Under the pieces are notes generated by a model. The model did not search any database. It had not been told where the DNA came from and was given only the letters and a program-made list of their open reading frames with translations. This document shows positions 53,972 to 62,693 of a stretch of DNA of 64,000 bases, piece after piece. The position numbers and the translations under genes were made by a program. The stretch is from Bacillota bacterium (GTDB taxonomy: Bacteria > Bacillota > Clostridia > Lachnospirales > Lachnospiraceae): NCBI GenBank assembly GCA_023391695.1, contig JAEWAK010000073.1, positions 1-64,000 of the forward strand. Direction: 5' to 3'. Each line of letters starts with the position of its first letter. The stretch's first letter is position 1.

Positions 53972-54217
53972 ATGTTACATCCATCATATACGGATTTAAT
54001 GAAAGTAGTTAATAGTGAGGTAGAGCCAGGTGAACAGCCAGTAGTTAACAGCAGATATTCCATCGTTTTGGCAACTGCCAAGAGAGCCAGGCAGCTCATT
54101 AACGGAGTTGAACCCATGGTTCGTGCAAATTCCGCCAAACCTCTCTCCATTGCTGTAGAAGAATTGTATCAGTCAAAAGTAAAAATAGTAAATGATGATG
54201 AAACAAAAGAAGCATAA
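53972..54217 (+). CDS. rpoZ: RNA polymerase omega subunit
   Basis: An 81-residue subunit that helps RNA polymerase assembly. NSRYSIVLATAKRARQLI is the conserved family segment. GGAAGGAG precedes ATG 53972. It follows remA by only 51 bp. A hairpin terminator occurs at 54366; a 70-residue frame between 54227 and 54439 is not convincing as a gene. Confidence 0.92.
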   Translation: MLHPSYTDLMKVVNSEVEPGEQPVVNSRYSIVLATAKRARQLINGVEPMVRANSAKPLSIAVEELYQSKVKIVNDDETKEA

Positions 54218-54365
54218 TATAGATTCGTGCCGGACAGTTTAAAAACGGGCTCTGACGAGCACTTTCGTATGATTACTTTTATATTTATGAAAAATAGTAT
54301 AACAGATATACGGTTTTTTCATATTATAGTAAGGAGTCCTGCGGGAGTGCTTTATCATATTATGC

Positions 54366-54390
54366 ATGGCGGAAAATGCACCGCCTTTTA
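54366..54390 (+). terminator. Terminator after rpoZ
   Basis: GGCGG (54368-54372) pairs with CCGCC (54381-54385), followed by TTTTA. A second inverted repeat (TTATCGGAA / TTCCGATAA, about 54389-54420) follows before the signal peptidase gene. Confidence 0.6.
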
Positions 54391-54470
54391 TCGGAAGTTT
54401 GAAAACCAATTTCCGATAAGAATATTATGCTATGGTTAATTCCATCCATTTGCATAGATTGGAGATCTAT

Positions 54471-55097
54471 ATGGAAGATAATAAGGATAGGTCCGGATTA
54501 AGTGAAACGGAAGAAAAAGAAAGCCTGAATGGCGAAATGTTGGATCCCGAAGAGAAAAAGACTAATTACAAAAAAGAAATTATGGAAATGATAATTTACT
54601 TTGTGGTGGTAATTGTATCTGTCCTGTTGATACACCAATTTGTCGGACAGCAGATCGAAGTTAGCGGCAGTTCCATGGAAAGCACGCTACATAATGAAGA
54701 TCACTTAATACTGGAGAAAATATCTTATGAAATAGACAGACCAAAGCGGTATGATATCGTGGTGTTTCGGCCTTACAGCGAGGATAGGAATACCTATTAT
54801 ATAAAAAGGGTAATTGGATTACCGGGAGAAACCATACAGATAATAGGAAGCGATATCTATATAAATGACCAGCTTTTAACAGAAGATTATGGAAATAATC
54901 CGATTTCGGATGGGGGAATAGCCAAGAAACCCATAGTTTTAGGCAGAGATGAATATTTTCTTTTAGGTGATAATAGAAATAATAGTAAGGACAGCAGGGA
55001 CGGCAGTATAGGAGCAGTGAAAGAAACTGCAATCATAGGACGTGCATGGGTCAGAATATGGCCTTTTGAGGATTTTGGAGTATTAAAGCATCAATAA
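54471..55097 (+). CDS. Signal peptidase I (first of two)
   Basis: Cleaves signal peptides at the outer face of the membrane. The 208-residue protein has an acidic cytoplasmic head, one membrane helix (about 38-57) and the catalytic Ser68 (SGSSMESTL) and Lys112 (YYIKRVIGLPGE). The C-terminal motif GDNRNNSKDSR is box E. ATG 54471 follows TTGGAG; an in-frame upstream start at 54432 has no ribosome site. The second copy follows after 30 bp. Confidence 0.92.
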   Translation: MEDNKDRSGLSETEEKESLNGEMLDPEEKKTNYKKEIMEMIIYFVVVIVSVLLIHQFVGQQIEVSGSSMESTLHNEDHLILEKISYEIDRPKRYDIVVFRPYSEDRNTYYIKRVIGLPGETIQIIGSDIYINDQLLTEDYGNNPISDGGIAKKPIVLGRDEYFLLGDNRNNSKDSRDGSIGAVKETAIIGRAWVRIWPFEDFGVLKHQ

Positions 55098-55127
55098 TCA
55101 AGAGAAAGCTGATGGGAGATTACAATA

Positions 55128-55781
55128 ATGAGCGGAGATAAAAAAACGGAAGAATACAAGGCGATTCATGATCAGGATCATATGGAAACAGAAACTTATG
55201 ATACCGGGAAAGCGGTTGGGGATATTTATTATATGAAGGAAAAGAAACGAAAACCCTTATCCGTATTAACGGATATCATTATATATTTATTGATTATTTA
55301 TACCTGCATATACCTGATTCCGACTTATGTTATTCAAAGAACGATCGTAGACGGACCTTCCATGGAAGATACGCTGCATGACAAAGATCAACTTATGGTG
55401 GAAAAAATCAGTTACCATCTGGACCAGCTGAAGCGTTTCGATATTATTGTATTTTATCCCCACGGCAGGGAAACGAAAGAATACTATGTAAAGCGTATTA
55501 TAGGACTGCCGGGAGAAACCGTTCAGATTATTGGCAGCGATATTTATATTAACGGTGAGGTGCTGGAAGAAAACTACGGCAAAGAACCGATTACTTTTGC
55601 AGGTTTGGCAAAGAAACCCCTGGCTCTGGGTGAAGATGAATATTTTGTAATGGGAGATAACAGAGCGGTCAGTTTGGACAGCAGGTATAATGAAGTAGGA
55701 GTGGTACCCAAAGAAAACATCGGCGGGCGGGCTGTCCTTCGGATATGGCCCCTCAAAAAATTTGGTTTAATGAAAAATTGA
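55128..55781 (+). CDS. Signal peptidase I (second of two)
   Basis: A 217-residue paralogue of the preceding gene: membrane helix at about 46-68, Ser78 (VDGPSMEDTL), Lys122 (YYVKRIIGLPGE) and box E GDNRAVSLDSR. The Ser residues between D and R differ from copy 1 (NNSK versus AVSL). Both copies appear catalytically complete, so they may divide substrates. GGGAG precedes the ATG. A hairpin at about 55862-55910 lies between its stop and that of the convergent regulator. Confidence 0.92.
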   Translation: MSGDKKTEEYKAIHDQDHMETETYDTGKAVGDIYYMKEKKRKPLSVLTDIIIYLLIIYTCIYLIPTYVIQRTIVDGPSMEDTLHDKDQLMVEKISYHLDQLKRFDIIVFYPHGRETKEYYVKRIIGLPGETVQIIGSDIYINGEVLEENYGKEPITFAGLAKKPLALGEDEYFVMGDNRAVSLDSRYNEVGVVPKENIGGRAVLRIWPLKKFGLMKN

Positions 55782-55861
55782 TATATAACGGTGCGGTTAA
55801 CTTACAATGGGATTAAGCAAGGGTAAAAGCATGTTATGACCTTTGCTCCGCTTTATAAAAA

Positions 55862-55910
55862 AGGGGCCGCTGTAAAATGATAAAATTTACCGGGCCCTGA
55901 TTTTTATAAG
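55862..55910. terminator. Bidirectional terminator-like hairpin
   Basis: GGGGCCGCTGTAAAA pairs imperfectly with TTTTACCGGGCCC around TGATAAAA, with A- and T-rich flanks (AAAAAA before, TTTTTAT after). It separates the convergent signal peptidase and ArsR-type genes. Confidence 0.6.
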
Positions 55911-55956
55911 TAAGATAGCTTTTATATTTTGCAGCAATTCCTTTCATAGTACCGGA

Positions 55957-56901
55957 TTATTGGTCCCCGGCAGAATTAGCAGTTTCTTCGATCTGACTGT
56001 AATGAATACGTACTTTAATATCCTGGTTGTAATTGCCGAAATTTCGGCCAAAGATGGTTAAACCGCCAACATGTTCAGCTTCATCGGGAACTGCAAATTT
56101 AAACTTAATGGTGCTTCTGTAATCCAGGTTTAAATCATTCAGGGATACATTGGAAATCTGCAGGCCGTCAATAAAAGTTCCCATACGGTTGATTACAATT
56201 AATTTTAACAATCCGTATTGATTCCAGTTGGGATACCACCAGTCCGGTGTAAAAATACCCTTAACATCTCCAAAATCCCCGGGGCTGGTCCACATACCGA
56301 GAAATTTTTCATTCAGATAAAAATAAATATCGGAAGGCCAGACATCATTAAAACCCGGTGCTTCGGAACAAAGCTCCGCAGATATGGTGATTTGGTCTAT
56401 CTTTTGCTGAACCGGTAAGAAGTTGGGTATCATATACTCTACATATCCTTTTGTAAACCACAAAATTTCACTGTCAATGCGGCTTGGATGGGCAAAATAC
56501 CTGGGATCGTCCACTTCTCCGATCAGCTGGGTGGAGGTAGCCAAACCACAGGTCGGGTATACATGATAATCGGAATAGTGCCCGATTTTAAGCTCCGTTT
56601 CATATATGTTTTTCTTTTGCTCTTCGCTATCAAATTCTATTAAAATTTTATCCAGGTGAACCATACATTTTTTCTGGTTACCATGTCCGGCTGATTCACT
56701 GACAATAGTAACGATTCCGCAATCTTCCAATTTCTTTATATGACTGGTCAAAGCACCGTTTGTAATATTTAAGCTGCTGGCAAGCTCATTCATATTCATA
56801 CCCTTATTTTTTAACAAAAGCTTGATTATAGAAATTCTTATTTCTGAACCAAGAGCTTTAAATACATCCAGGCCTTCTTCCAGCGTTTTAATATGCAGCA
56901 T
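55957..56901 (-). CDS. ArsR-type HTH regulator with large C-terminal domain
   Basis: A 314-residue protein. Residues 1-90 form an ArsR-like winged helix (LGSEIRISIIKLLL, MNELASSLNITNGALTSHIKKLEDCGIV), and residues 100-310 are a second domain rich in aromatic residues and beta strands (WTSPGDFGDVKGIFTPDWWYP; FKFAVPDEAEHVGGLTIFG). That domain looks like a carbohydrate-binding sandwich, but I cannot name a family. It may sense a glycan or polyol. No target operon is adjacent except the osmolyte transporter 360 bp away on the same strand. AAGGAG precedes the ATG. Confidence 0.75.
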   Translation of the reverse strand: MLHIKTLEEGLDVFKALGSEIRISIIKLLLKNKGMNMNELASSLNITNGALTSHIKKLEDCGIVTIVSESAGHGNQKKCMVHLDKILIEFDSEEQKKNIYETELKIGHYSDYHVYPTCGLATSTQLIGEVDDPRYFAHPSRIDSEILWFTKGYVEYMIPNFLPVQQKIDQITISAELCSEAPGFNDVWPSDIYFYLNEKFLGMWTSPGDFGDVKGIFTPDWWYPNWNQYGLLKLIVINRMGTFIDGLQISNVSLNDLNLDYRSTIKFKFAVPDEAEHVGGLTIFGRNFGNYNQDIKVRIHYSQIEETANSAGDQ

Positions 56902-57265
56902 GTATGATACACTCCTTTTCCGACTGTAAATAATTTTTCATATTATAACATTATAAGGTAAAATCTAAAATAAATCAAGCGTTCCTTTTGCGACGGAAAG
57001 CTTCAATAATATAGTAAAATATAAAATCATCCTGCATATTAATTGTAATAAATTGATAAAATAAACTAAATCATGGTTTAATTACAGTTTTTAATGGTAT
57101 ATTTAAAATTAATATAAGGGTAATTTATTTCAAATTAAAATAATTTAGTATTCAAGATAAAATCTAAAAATACTAAATTATTTTATGGAATAAATTATAA
57201 ATCTGCTGTTTGAGCAGTGAAAATTCTCTCAGAATCTATTTTAGGAATATATATTTTTTAATTTA
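56902..57265. other. AT-rich intergenic region
   Basis: 364 bp with no ORF. The phrase AAGATAAAATCTAAAAATAC (57153-57172) repeats a string near 56958 (AAGGTAAAATCTAAAATAAA). Nothing else is recognisable. Confidence 0.4.
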
Positions 57266-58840
57266 TTATTTACTGATGAATCCGTTTTCAATTAAAAATT
57301 CTCTGGCAACAGTCTCCGGTTTCATCTGCAGTTCATCCACTTGGTAATTCAATTCTATCATTACATTATCTGTAAGGAGATCGCCAAGTTCTTCGATAAT
57401 AGGGACCAATTCAGGATAAGTTTCTATTACTTCAGCTCTTGCAAGTGGAATCGCATAGTAAGGAGGAAAGAAGTTTTTATCATCTTCTAAGGTTACCAGG
57501 TCAAACTTCTTTAGCAGGCCGTCGGTAGAAAAAGCGTCAACGACATCGGTTTCCCGGTTCGTTAAAGCAATATATCTTGGTGAACCATCCAATCCTTTTG
57601 TATCTTTAAAATGAAAATCGTAATGCTTTGTAAGACCCGGGATTCCGTCCGTGCGGTTTAAAAACTCCAATGTTGTGCCCGCCTTTAAATTGGAAGCAAC
57701 TTTAGCCAGGTCACTGATGGTTTTTAAGTTATAGTTTTCGGCAGTTTCTTTTGTTACGGCCAAAACATAGGTGTTGTTAAAGGCCATCTGTTTTAAAACC
57801 TCGATCTGAAATAAATTTTTAAAATCTGTTTTCACCGTATTGTATACCTGTTCCATGTCGGAAATAGGCGGATATTTCAGGGTATCTCCGTAAGCAGTAC
57901 CGCTGTAATCAAAATAAATATCAATATCTCCGGATTTTAGGGCTGAGAAACAAACCTGAGTCCCGCCGAGATTAATTTTACGGTCTACCGTAATATCTGT
58001 TTTTTCTTCGATTAAATCGGAAAACATATTTGCCAGTATATGCTGTTCCGTGAAATCTTTGCTTCCGATACGGATCATTTTGCCGGAAGGTTTCATACCG
58101 GTCACTGCGGATATTATTAATATAAATGCCAAACATACTGCAGTGATTGAAATAATAACTTTTTGTCTTTTTCTTTGTTTTGTCTTTTTCTCATTTGACT
58201 CACCATTTTTTTGCAGGCTGAGCGGTGTCACTAATTTTTCGACCAGGCCGATCAGAAAATCTACAAGTAATGCAAGGATGCATGCCGGAATGGCACCTGC
58301 TAAGATCTGGCTGTTGTTTACGGTCCGGATTCCGGAGAAGACTAAAAACCCTAGTCCGCCGGCACCGATAAAAGCTGCCATGGTCATCAGGCCGACAGCT
58401 GTAACCGCAGAAATTCTTACACCTGCCATGATGACAGGAAGAGCTAAAGGAATCTGTATCTTAGTTAAAACCTGTAATTTGGTGAGACCGATCCCGCGGG
58501 CTGCTTCCAAGGTCTGAGGATTTATGTTTTGAATACCGGTATAAGTGTTTTTTATAATCGGCAGTAAAGAATATAGAATTACCATTACGACTGCCGGCAA
58601 TGTACCGATACCCAAGAAAGGAATTGCAAATCCAAGTAAAGCCATGCTTGGTATTGCCTGGACAACATTGGCTATGCCTAATACAGGCTTATTTAATTTT
58701 TTTATATAACTGATTAATATACCCAGGGGAACGCCTAAGAGAATGGCAAAACCAACTGCTATGGCGATAAGACGTACATGTTCCAGGGTCAGGGATAAAA
58801 TCTGTTCCCGGTTTTGGATAAAATAGTTTACGAAATTCAT
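57266..58840 (-). CDS. busAB: Fused osmolyte ABC permease and substrate-binding protein (OpuC/BusB-like)
   Basis: Imports a compatible solute such as betaine, carnitine or choline. Residues 1-215 are a permease with about six helices and an EAA loop (NPQTLEAARGIGLTKLQVL). After a charged linker and a membrane helix (about 230-250), residues 255-524 form an OpuCC/OpuBC-like binding domain (GSKDFTEQHILANMFSDLIEEKT in parts; YFDYSGTAYG). The fusion order matches BusB/OpuABC-type proteins. The first four bases overlap the end of the ATPase gene. The ligand is inferred only. Confidence 0.87.
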   Translation of the reverse strand: MNFVNYFIQNREQILSLTLEHVRLIAIAVGFAILLGVPLGILISYIKKLNKPVLGIANVVQAIPSMALLGFAIPFLGIGTLPAVVMVILYSLLPIIKNTYTGIQNINPQTLEAARGIGLTKLQVLTKIQIPLALPVIMAGVRISAVTAVGLMTMAAFIGAGGLGFLVFSGIRTVNNSQILAGAIPACILALLVDFLIGLVEKLVTPLSLQKNGESNEKKTKQRKRQKVIISITAVCLAFILIISAVTGMKPSGKMIRIGSKDFTEQHILANMFSDLIEEKTDITVDRKINLGGTQVCFSALKSGDIDIYFDYSGTAYGDTLKYPPISDMEQVYNTVKTDFKNLFQIEVLKQMAFNNTYVLAVTKETAENYNLKTISDLAKVASNLKAGTTLEFLNRTDGIPGLTKHYDFHFKDTKGLDGSPRYIALTNRETDVVDAFSTDGLLKKFDLVTLEDDKNFFPPYYAIPLARAEVIETYPELVPIIEELGDLLTDNVMIELNYQVDELQMKPETVAREFLIENGFISK

Positions 58841-59973
58841 GAAAGGTATTCCTCCTTTGTCTCTAAATATTGCTGACTCAGGGTAGTGACGAGACTGCTT
58901 TTGGTTATCAAACCAAGGAGAGTTTCCTCGTTGTCTAATACGGGAATATTCGGAACTTGATTTTCCTCGATTATTTTCAATACTTCAATAATATTGTTTT
59001 GCGGAGATACACTTAAGAAGTCAGTCACCATAATATTACTTACTTCCTGGGTATGGTCAGATTGGAGCTGTATCTGTTTGGCGCTGACGATACCTAGCAG
59101 GTGATTGGTTACATTTTCAATTACCATAAGGCTGTCGACTTTGGAAGACCGCATTTTTTCCATGCAGCGGAGTAAGGTCATATTTTTCAGACAGGTGATT
59201 GGTGAATCTATCATAATATCCTCTGCTTTAATAAATTCCGGAGAAGTCCAGATACGATTTTTTCCGACAAATTCAGAAACAAAATCATTACAGGGATTTT
59301 TTAAAATATTTTCCGGTGTGTCATATTGAAGTATTTCTCCATTCCGCATAATGCAGATCATGTCTGCAATTTTAATTGCTTCATCCATATCGTGGGTTAC
59401 AAATACGATTGTTTTTTTCAACTGGGACTGAAGATTAATGAGCTCATCCTGCAGGCCGATCCTGGTCATAGGATCCAGAGCAGAAAATGGTTCATCCATT
59501 AAAATGATTTCCGGATCCGTTGCAAAGGCTCTTGCAACTCCCACTCTCTGCTGCTGTCCTCCGCTCAGTTCGACAGGGTACCGGTGGAGATATTCTTCCG
59601 GTTTTAAACCTACCATTTCCATAAGTTCACAGGTTCGTTTTTCAATGAGTGCAGGCTCCTTGTGTGCAGCTTTCGGAATAATTTCAATATTATCTTTCAC
59701 CGTCATATGGGGAAACAGACCGGTTTGCTGGATTACATAACCCATCTGGCGGCGAAGTTCAATGACATCTTTTGATTCGATATTTTCACCGCCGATAAAT
59801 ATATTTCCGGAAGACGGTTTGATCAGGCGGTTTATCATTTTTAGGGTAGTGGTTTTTCCACAGCCGCTTTCGCCAATAAAAGCAACGAGATGTCCCTTTT
59901 GTATTTTAAAACTTATGTTTTTCAAGACATTTTTCTCTTTGAAATTTTTTGATACATTCTCGAATTGAATCAA
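58837..59973 (-). CDS. busAA: Osmolyte ABC transporter ATPase with tandem CBS domains
   Basis: A 378-residue ATPase: Walker A GESGCGKTTT (34-43), signature LSGGQQQRVGVARA, Walker B IILMDEPFSALD, H-loop FVTHDMDEA, then two CBS domains (about 255-370). In the OpuA/OpuC family CBS domains sense ionic strength or bind c-di-AMP, which inhibits transport. It is the first gene of the two-gene operon; GGGAGGT precedes the start. Upstream are repeated AAGTTGTTACT-type boxes. Confidence 0.9.
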   Translation of the reverse strand: MIQFENVSKNFKEKNVLKNISFKIQKGHLVAFIGESGCGKTTTLKMINRLIKPSSGNIFIGGENIESKDVIELRRQMGYVIQQTGLFPHMTVKDNIEIIPKAAHKEPALIEKRTCELMEMVGLKPEEYLHRYPVELSGGQQQRVGVARAFATDPEIILMDEPFSALDPMTRIGLQDELINLQSQLKKTIVFVTHDMDEAIKIADMICIMRNGEILQYDTPENILKNPCNDFVSEFVGKNRIWTSPEFIKAEDIMIDSPITCLKNMTLLRCMEKMRSSKVDSLMVIENVTNHLLGIVSAKQIQLQSDHTQEVSNIMVTDFLSVSPQNNIIEVLKIIEENQVPNIPVLDNEETLLGLITKSSLVTTLSQQYLETKEEYLS

Positions 59974-59996
59974 TTTTATACCTCCCTTTTCATATT

Positions 59997-60065
59997 AAGT
60001 AATAACTTTAAAATGAAATCAAGTTGTTACTAGAAACAATTCAATTATATATATAAGTTGTTACT
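59997..60065 (-). promoter_or_regulatory. Operator candidate of the osmolyte operon (BusR-type bipartite site)
   Basis: AAGTTGTTACT occurs at 60021-60031 and 60055-60065, and in inverse orientation (AAGTAATAACTT) at 59997-60008. The inverted pair 59998-60003 (AGTAAT) and 60026-60031 (GTTACT) is separated by exactly 22 bp, the separation I recall for BusR bipartite sites. The region is 24-92 bp upstream of the ATPase start. Confidence 0.6.
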
Positions 60066-60206
60066 TTGTCAAATTCAGTTATAGAATCCGATGGGTCTGA
60101 AAATTGTGAGAGGACAAAGAAAACACCCGCGGGGCAGGTGTTCCCGGGGTGTTCTGGAATTGAAAAAAATGAAAAAAATTTTTAGAAATAATTGATTCAG
60201 GGATTA

Positions 60207-60366
60207 GGGCGTGTCTGAAAACTCATTGCACCGTTCTGAACGCCCCACTTTGCAGAATCCTGCGTCGCAATTTTGGGAACGTAGACCCGCTACGCCCCCA
60301 AAATCGCTCCTTGTCTCCCACAAAGTGGAACATTCAGCCCGGCACAAGCAGTTTTCAGACACACCC
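60207..60366. mobile_element. 160-bp MITE-like element flanked by TA
   Basis: The ends are inverted repeats: GGGCGTGTCTGAAAACT on the left and, read in reverse complement, GGGTGTGTCTGAAAACT on the right. TA dinucleotides flank both ends (60205-60206, 60367-60368), as expected for IS630/mariner-type insertion. The centre has a GTAG...CTAC hairpin. It carries no gene. Its last base supplies the G of the TAG stop of the busR-like gene. A deleted copy lies at 31176. Confidence 0.75.
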
Positions 60367-61013
60367 TAGCTGAGCTTTTTGTTTTTTCTCGGGTACATAA
60401 AGATCCGTACTCTTTGGTAACTGTTTTCGTCACCGATAAAATACAATATATCATGTTCCAGAAACATGGCATAAGGCCCCGGAGACAGGATTAATGAATC
60501 GTTCCGTTTTATTGCGATGATCGTAGCACCGGTATTATGCCAGAAATTGACTTCTTCAATGGTTTTATTGAGGTATGGGGATTTTGAAGTAATCTCCAGT
60601 TCGGAAGGAATGAAAGGGTTTATTGAACGAAAACGGTCAGTATAATCTATCAGTTTTGCCAGACATTGGTTAAAATAATCAATTTCTTTTGATTGGCGTT
60701 CAACGCTGTCCATGATTTCTTTCTTCAGATTATTGATTGTCTGGATGTCATTATATTGCCGCACGAATTTAAGTGCATTTTCATAAGATTTTATAACTAC
60801 GCCGCTTCCTTTGGTTGTATCCACAATTTTAAGATCAGATAAAATACATATAGCCCTTCTGGCTGTTTCGGAGGATACACCATACTGACTGGCTATAGAG
60901 GATCTGGCATATATTTTATCCCCGATATTATAATGTTTGTCAACGATTTTTGAAGCGATATCCGTAGCGATCTGCTGGTATCTTGGGCTGGTAATTTGAG
61001 TTTTTCTTTCCAT
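60366..61013 (-). CDS. busR: BusR-like GntR-family repressor with RCK_C domain
   Basis: A 215-residue regulator: GntR winged helix (residues 8-75: PRYQQIATDIASKIVDKHYNIGD..., SSIASQYGVSSETARRAICILSD), a coiled coil (about 80-130) and a C-terminal TrkA-C/RCK_C domain (about 138-210: LNKTIEEVNFWHNTGATIIAIKRN...SPGPYAMFLEHDILYFIGD). This architecture is that of BusR, which represses osmolyte import when bound to c-di-AMP. It lies upstream of the osmolyte operon on the same strand. Its stop TAG is formed where a MITE-like element begins, so the original end may have been different. Start ATG with AGGAGAT upstream. Confidence 0.85.
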   Translation of the reverse strand: MERKTQITSPRYQQIATDIASKIVDKHYNIGDKIYARSSIASQYGVSSETARRAICILSDLKIVDTTKGSGVVIKSYENALKFVRQYNDIQTINNLKKEIMDSVERQSKEIDYFNQCLAKLIDYTDRFRSINPFIPSELEITSKSPYLNKTIEEVNFWHNTGATIIAIKRNDSLILSPGPYAMFLEHDILYFIGDENSYQRVRIFMYPRKNKKLS

Positions 61014-61117
61014 TTTATCTCCTGTCTGTGAATCGGCTTATCTAATTATTTTTCATATTTTCATATATCAGTTTAACCAATAAATCTTAAGTAAATCAAA
61101 TTATGTTCTCTGTAAGT

Positions 61118-61492
61118 TCATAACCGGTTACCGCATTTGGGGCAATATAAAAAGTCAGGATCCGATACGAATCCGCAATGAGGACATTTATGTACTTTTG
61201 TATATTGATTATCGGTATCTGCCAATATTAAATCCTGTTCTGTGATTGTAACAGGTTCACCCTTTAAAATTCTCTTTCCAAGTGCACTGTCAATGGTATA
61301 AAGTGTCCCGCAGCAGGAAGTTTTTACATAAAATTTTTTATTCCATTTAAAGACAGGAATAAAAAACAGACTTAAATAAGTATAAGTCAAATAAAGTTCA
61401 TACCTGCCGAATTGATTGCATCTGGAACATAGCATAGTCTGTACAAATTCCAGCTTTTTTTGGGCGGAGGATATGCCCATTATAAAAAACAT
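61118..61492 (-). CDS. Zinc-ribbon membrane-associated protein, unknown function
   Basis: A 124-residue protein with two zinc-binding pairs: CSRC near the N-terminus with CC at about 60, and a C-terminal CPHCGFVSDPDFLYCPKCGNRL ribbon. The segment YELYLTYTYLSLFFIPVFKW (31-50) is hydrophobic, as in small zinc-ribbon proteins of clostridia. No function is known. GAGGTGA precedes the ATG by 8 nt. It is 104 bp upstream of the busR-like gene and on the same strand. Confidence 0.75.
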   Translation of the reverse strand: MFFIMGISSAQKKLEFVQTMLCSRCNQFGRYELYLTYTYLSLFFIPVFKWNKKFYVKTSCCGTLYTIDSALGKRILKGEPVTITEQDLILADTDNQYTKVHKCPHCGFVSDPDFLYCPKCGNRL

Positions 61493-61759
61493 AAATATTC
61501 ACCTCTTAATCTATATTATTGTATTCACGCTTTGGACTTATTCACCTGATATGTTAAAGGGAAAGATTATGATAATTTTTATTCAAAGTATAGTATAACA
61601 CAGATAAAAATTATTTTCTATATGAATCAGTCAGGTTCGTTCGCCGTACGGCCAGGATAAATTCTTATTCCATATAATTCCTCTATGTGGTAAGATATGT
61701 ATTAATGAATGCAGTGGAAGTATCAAAAGATAAGGCAGGAAATAAGGAGAATACAGCTT

Positions 61760-62251
61760 ATGTTAAAGGTAGAATTTTACGATAAGACAGAGGATGATTT
61801 ACTGGAATTTGCAGTGATTGTGTCAAGGTATGAGGGAAAATGGGTATACTGTAAACATAAAGAAAGAAGTACCTATGAAGTTCCGGGCGGACACCGGGAA
61901 AAAGGGGAAGATATTAATCATACGGCAGAACGGGAATTGCATGAGGAGACCGGTGCCGTTACATTTGACCTGCATAAGATATGTGCATATTCCGTGGAAA
62001 CTGCGGACAGCCCCGCAGACAATCAAGGAATAAAGCAGGAAGCGGCGGCAGACAATGCAAGGGTGAGCAATAAAAAAACCAGTTATGGCATGTTATATTA
62101 TGCCGATATTAAAGAATTCGGCCGCCTTCCGGATATGGAAATGGAAAAGACGGTTTTATTTGATGCAATACCGGACAATTTAACCTATCCTTTGATACAG
62201 CCTGAATTGATCAGAAAGGTCAAAGAATTCCTGGAACAGAATCCGGTTTAA
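61760..62251 (+). CDS. Nudix hydrolase (YtkD-like)
   Basis: A 163-residue hydrolase with a perfect Nudix box at 44-66 (GHREKGE, then REL, then HEETGA). Such enzymes remove pyrophosphate from nucleoside or oxidised nucleoside triphosphates; YtkD-type specificity is suggested by the general form only. A non-conserved insert rich in Ala/Asp/Asn lies at about 82-108. The start is ATG 61760 with AAGGAG; the frame extends upstream to 61709 without a ribosome site. A terminator follows. Confidence 0.85.
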   Translation: MLKVEFYDKTEDDLLEFAVIVSRYEGKWVYCKHKERSTYEVPGGHREKGEDINHTAERELHEETGAVTFDLHKICAYSVETADSPADNQGIKQEAAADNARVSNKKTSYGMLYYADIKEFGRLPDMEMEKTVLFDAIPDNLTYPLIQPELIRKVKEFLEQNPV

Positions 62252-62395
62252 TCCGGTCAGGCGGGTTTCAAGACTCCTTTCTTCATTGACAAGCCATATT
62301 CTGTGTTATATAATAAATAAGATATATCAACGTCAAAACAAACTGTGGAAAGATACGTTTTATTTGGCAGGTCAAATTAATTGTCATGAATAATT

Positions 62396-62430
62396 CCCAT
62401 CCAGAGTAATATTTTGGATGGGATTTTGTA
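62396..62430 (+). terminator. Hairpin terminator after the Nudix gene
   Basis: CCCATCC (62396-62402) pairs perfectly with GGATGGG (62416-62422), followed by ATTTTGTAAT. Confidence 0.6.
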
Positions 62431-62693
62431 ATATAATATAAATAATTTAAAATACATATTATTATTCACCCATCCTGAATTGGGGCATGTCCTGATGAGA
62501 AAGAGAAGGCAAGCAAAGGAATCATAGCACAAAGGGTGCACATTACAGAATTCTTTCCCAATTATTTGTGATACCGCAAAAGCGGTATCATGACGGGAAG
62601 GGTGAAAAGGTCGAAGGAATTAGTGTGAATTATTGAAAACATGATTCACATCCTGATTTGTACGTGCGCCAAAGCGCACAGATGGGAGTTTTT
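62431..62693 (+). other. Structured leader upstream of murE, unassigned
   Basis: Contains GATACCGC-AAAA-GCGGTATC (62571-62590, near-perfect hairpin), an AATTGGG...CCCAATT pair around 62477-62565, and TGCGCCAAAGCGCA (62664-62677). No ORF is credible and no known riboswitch motif is recognised. It may be another repeat element or a leader RNA. Confidence 0.4.

Noticed and set aside
54227..54439. 70-residue frame between rpoZ and the signal peptidase
   Set aside because: Crosses two hairpins including the rpoZ terminator, and no homology is apparent.
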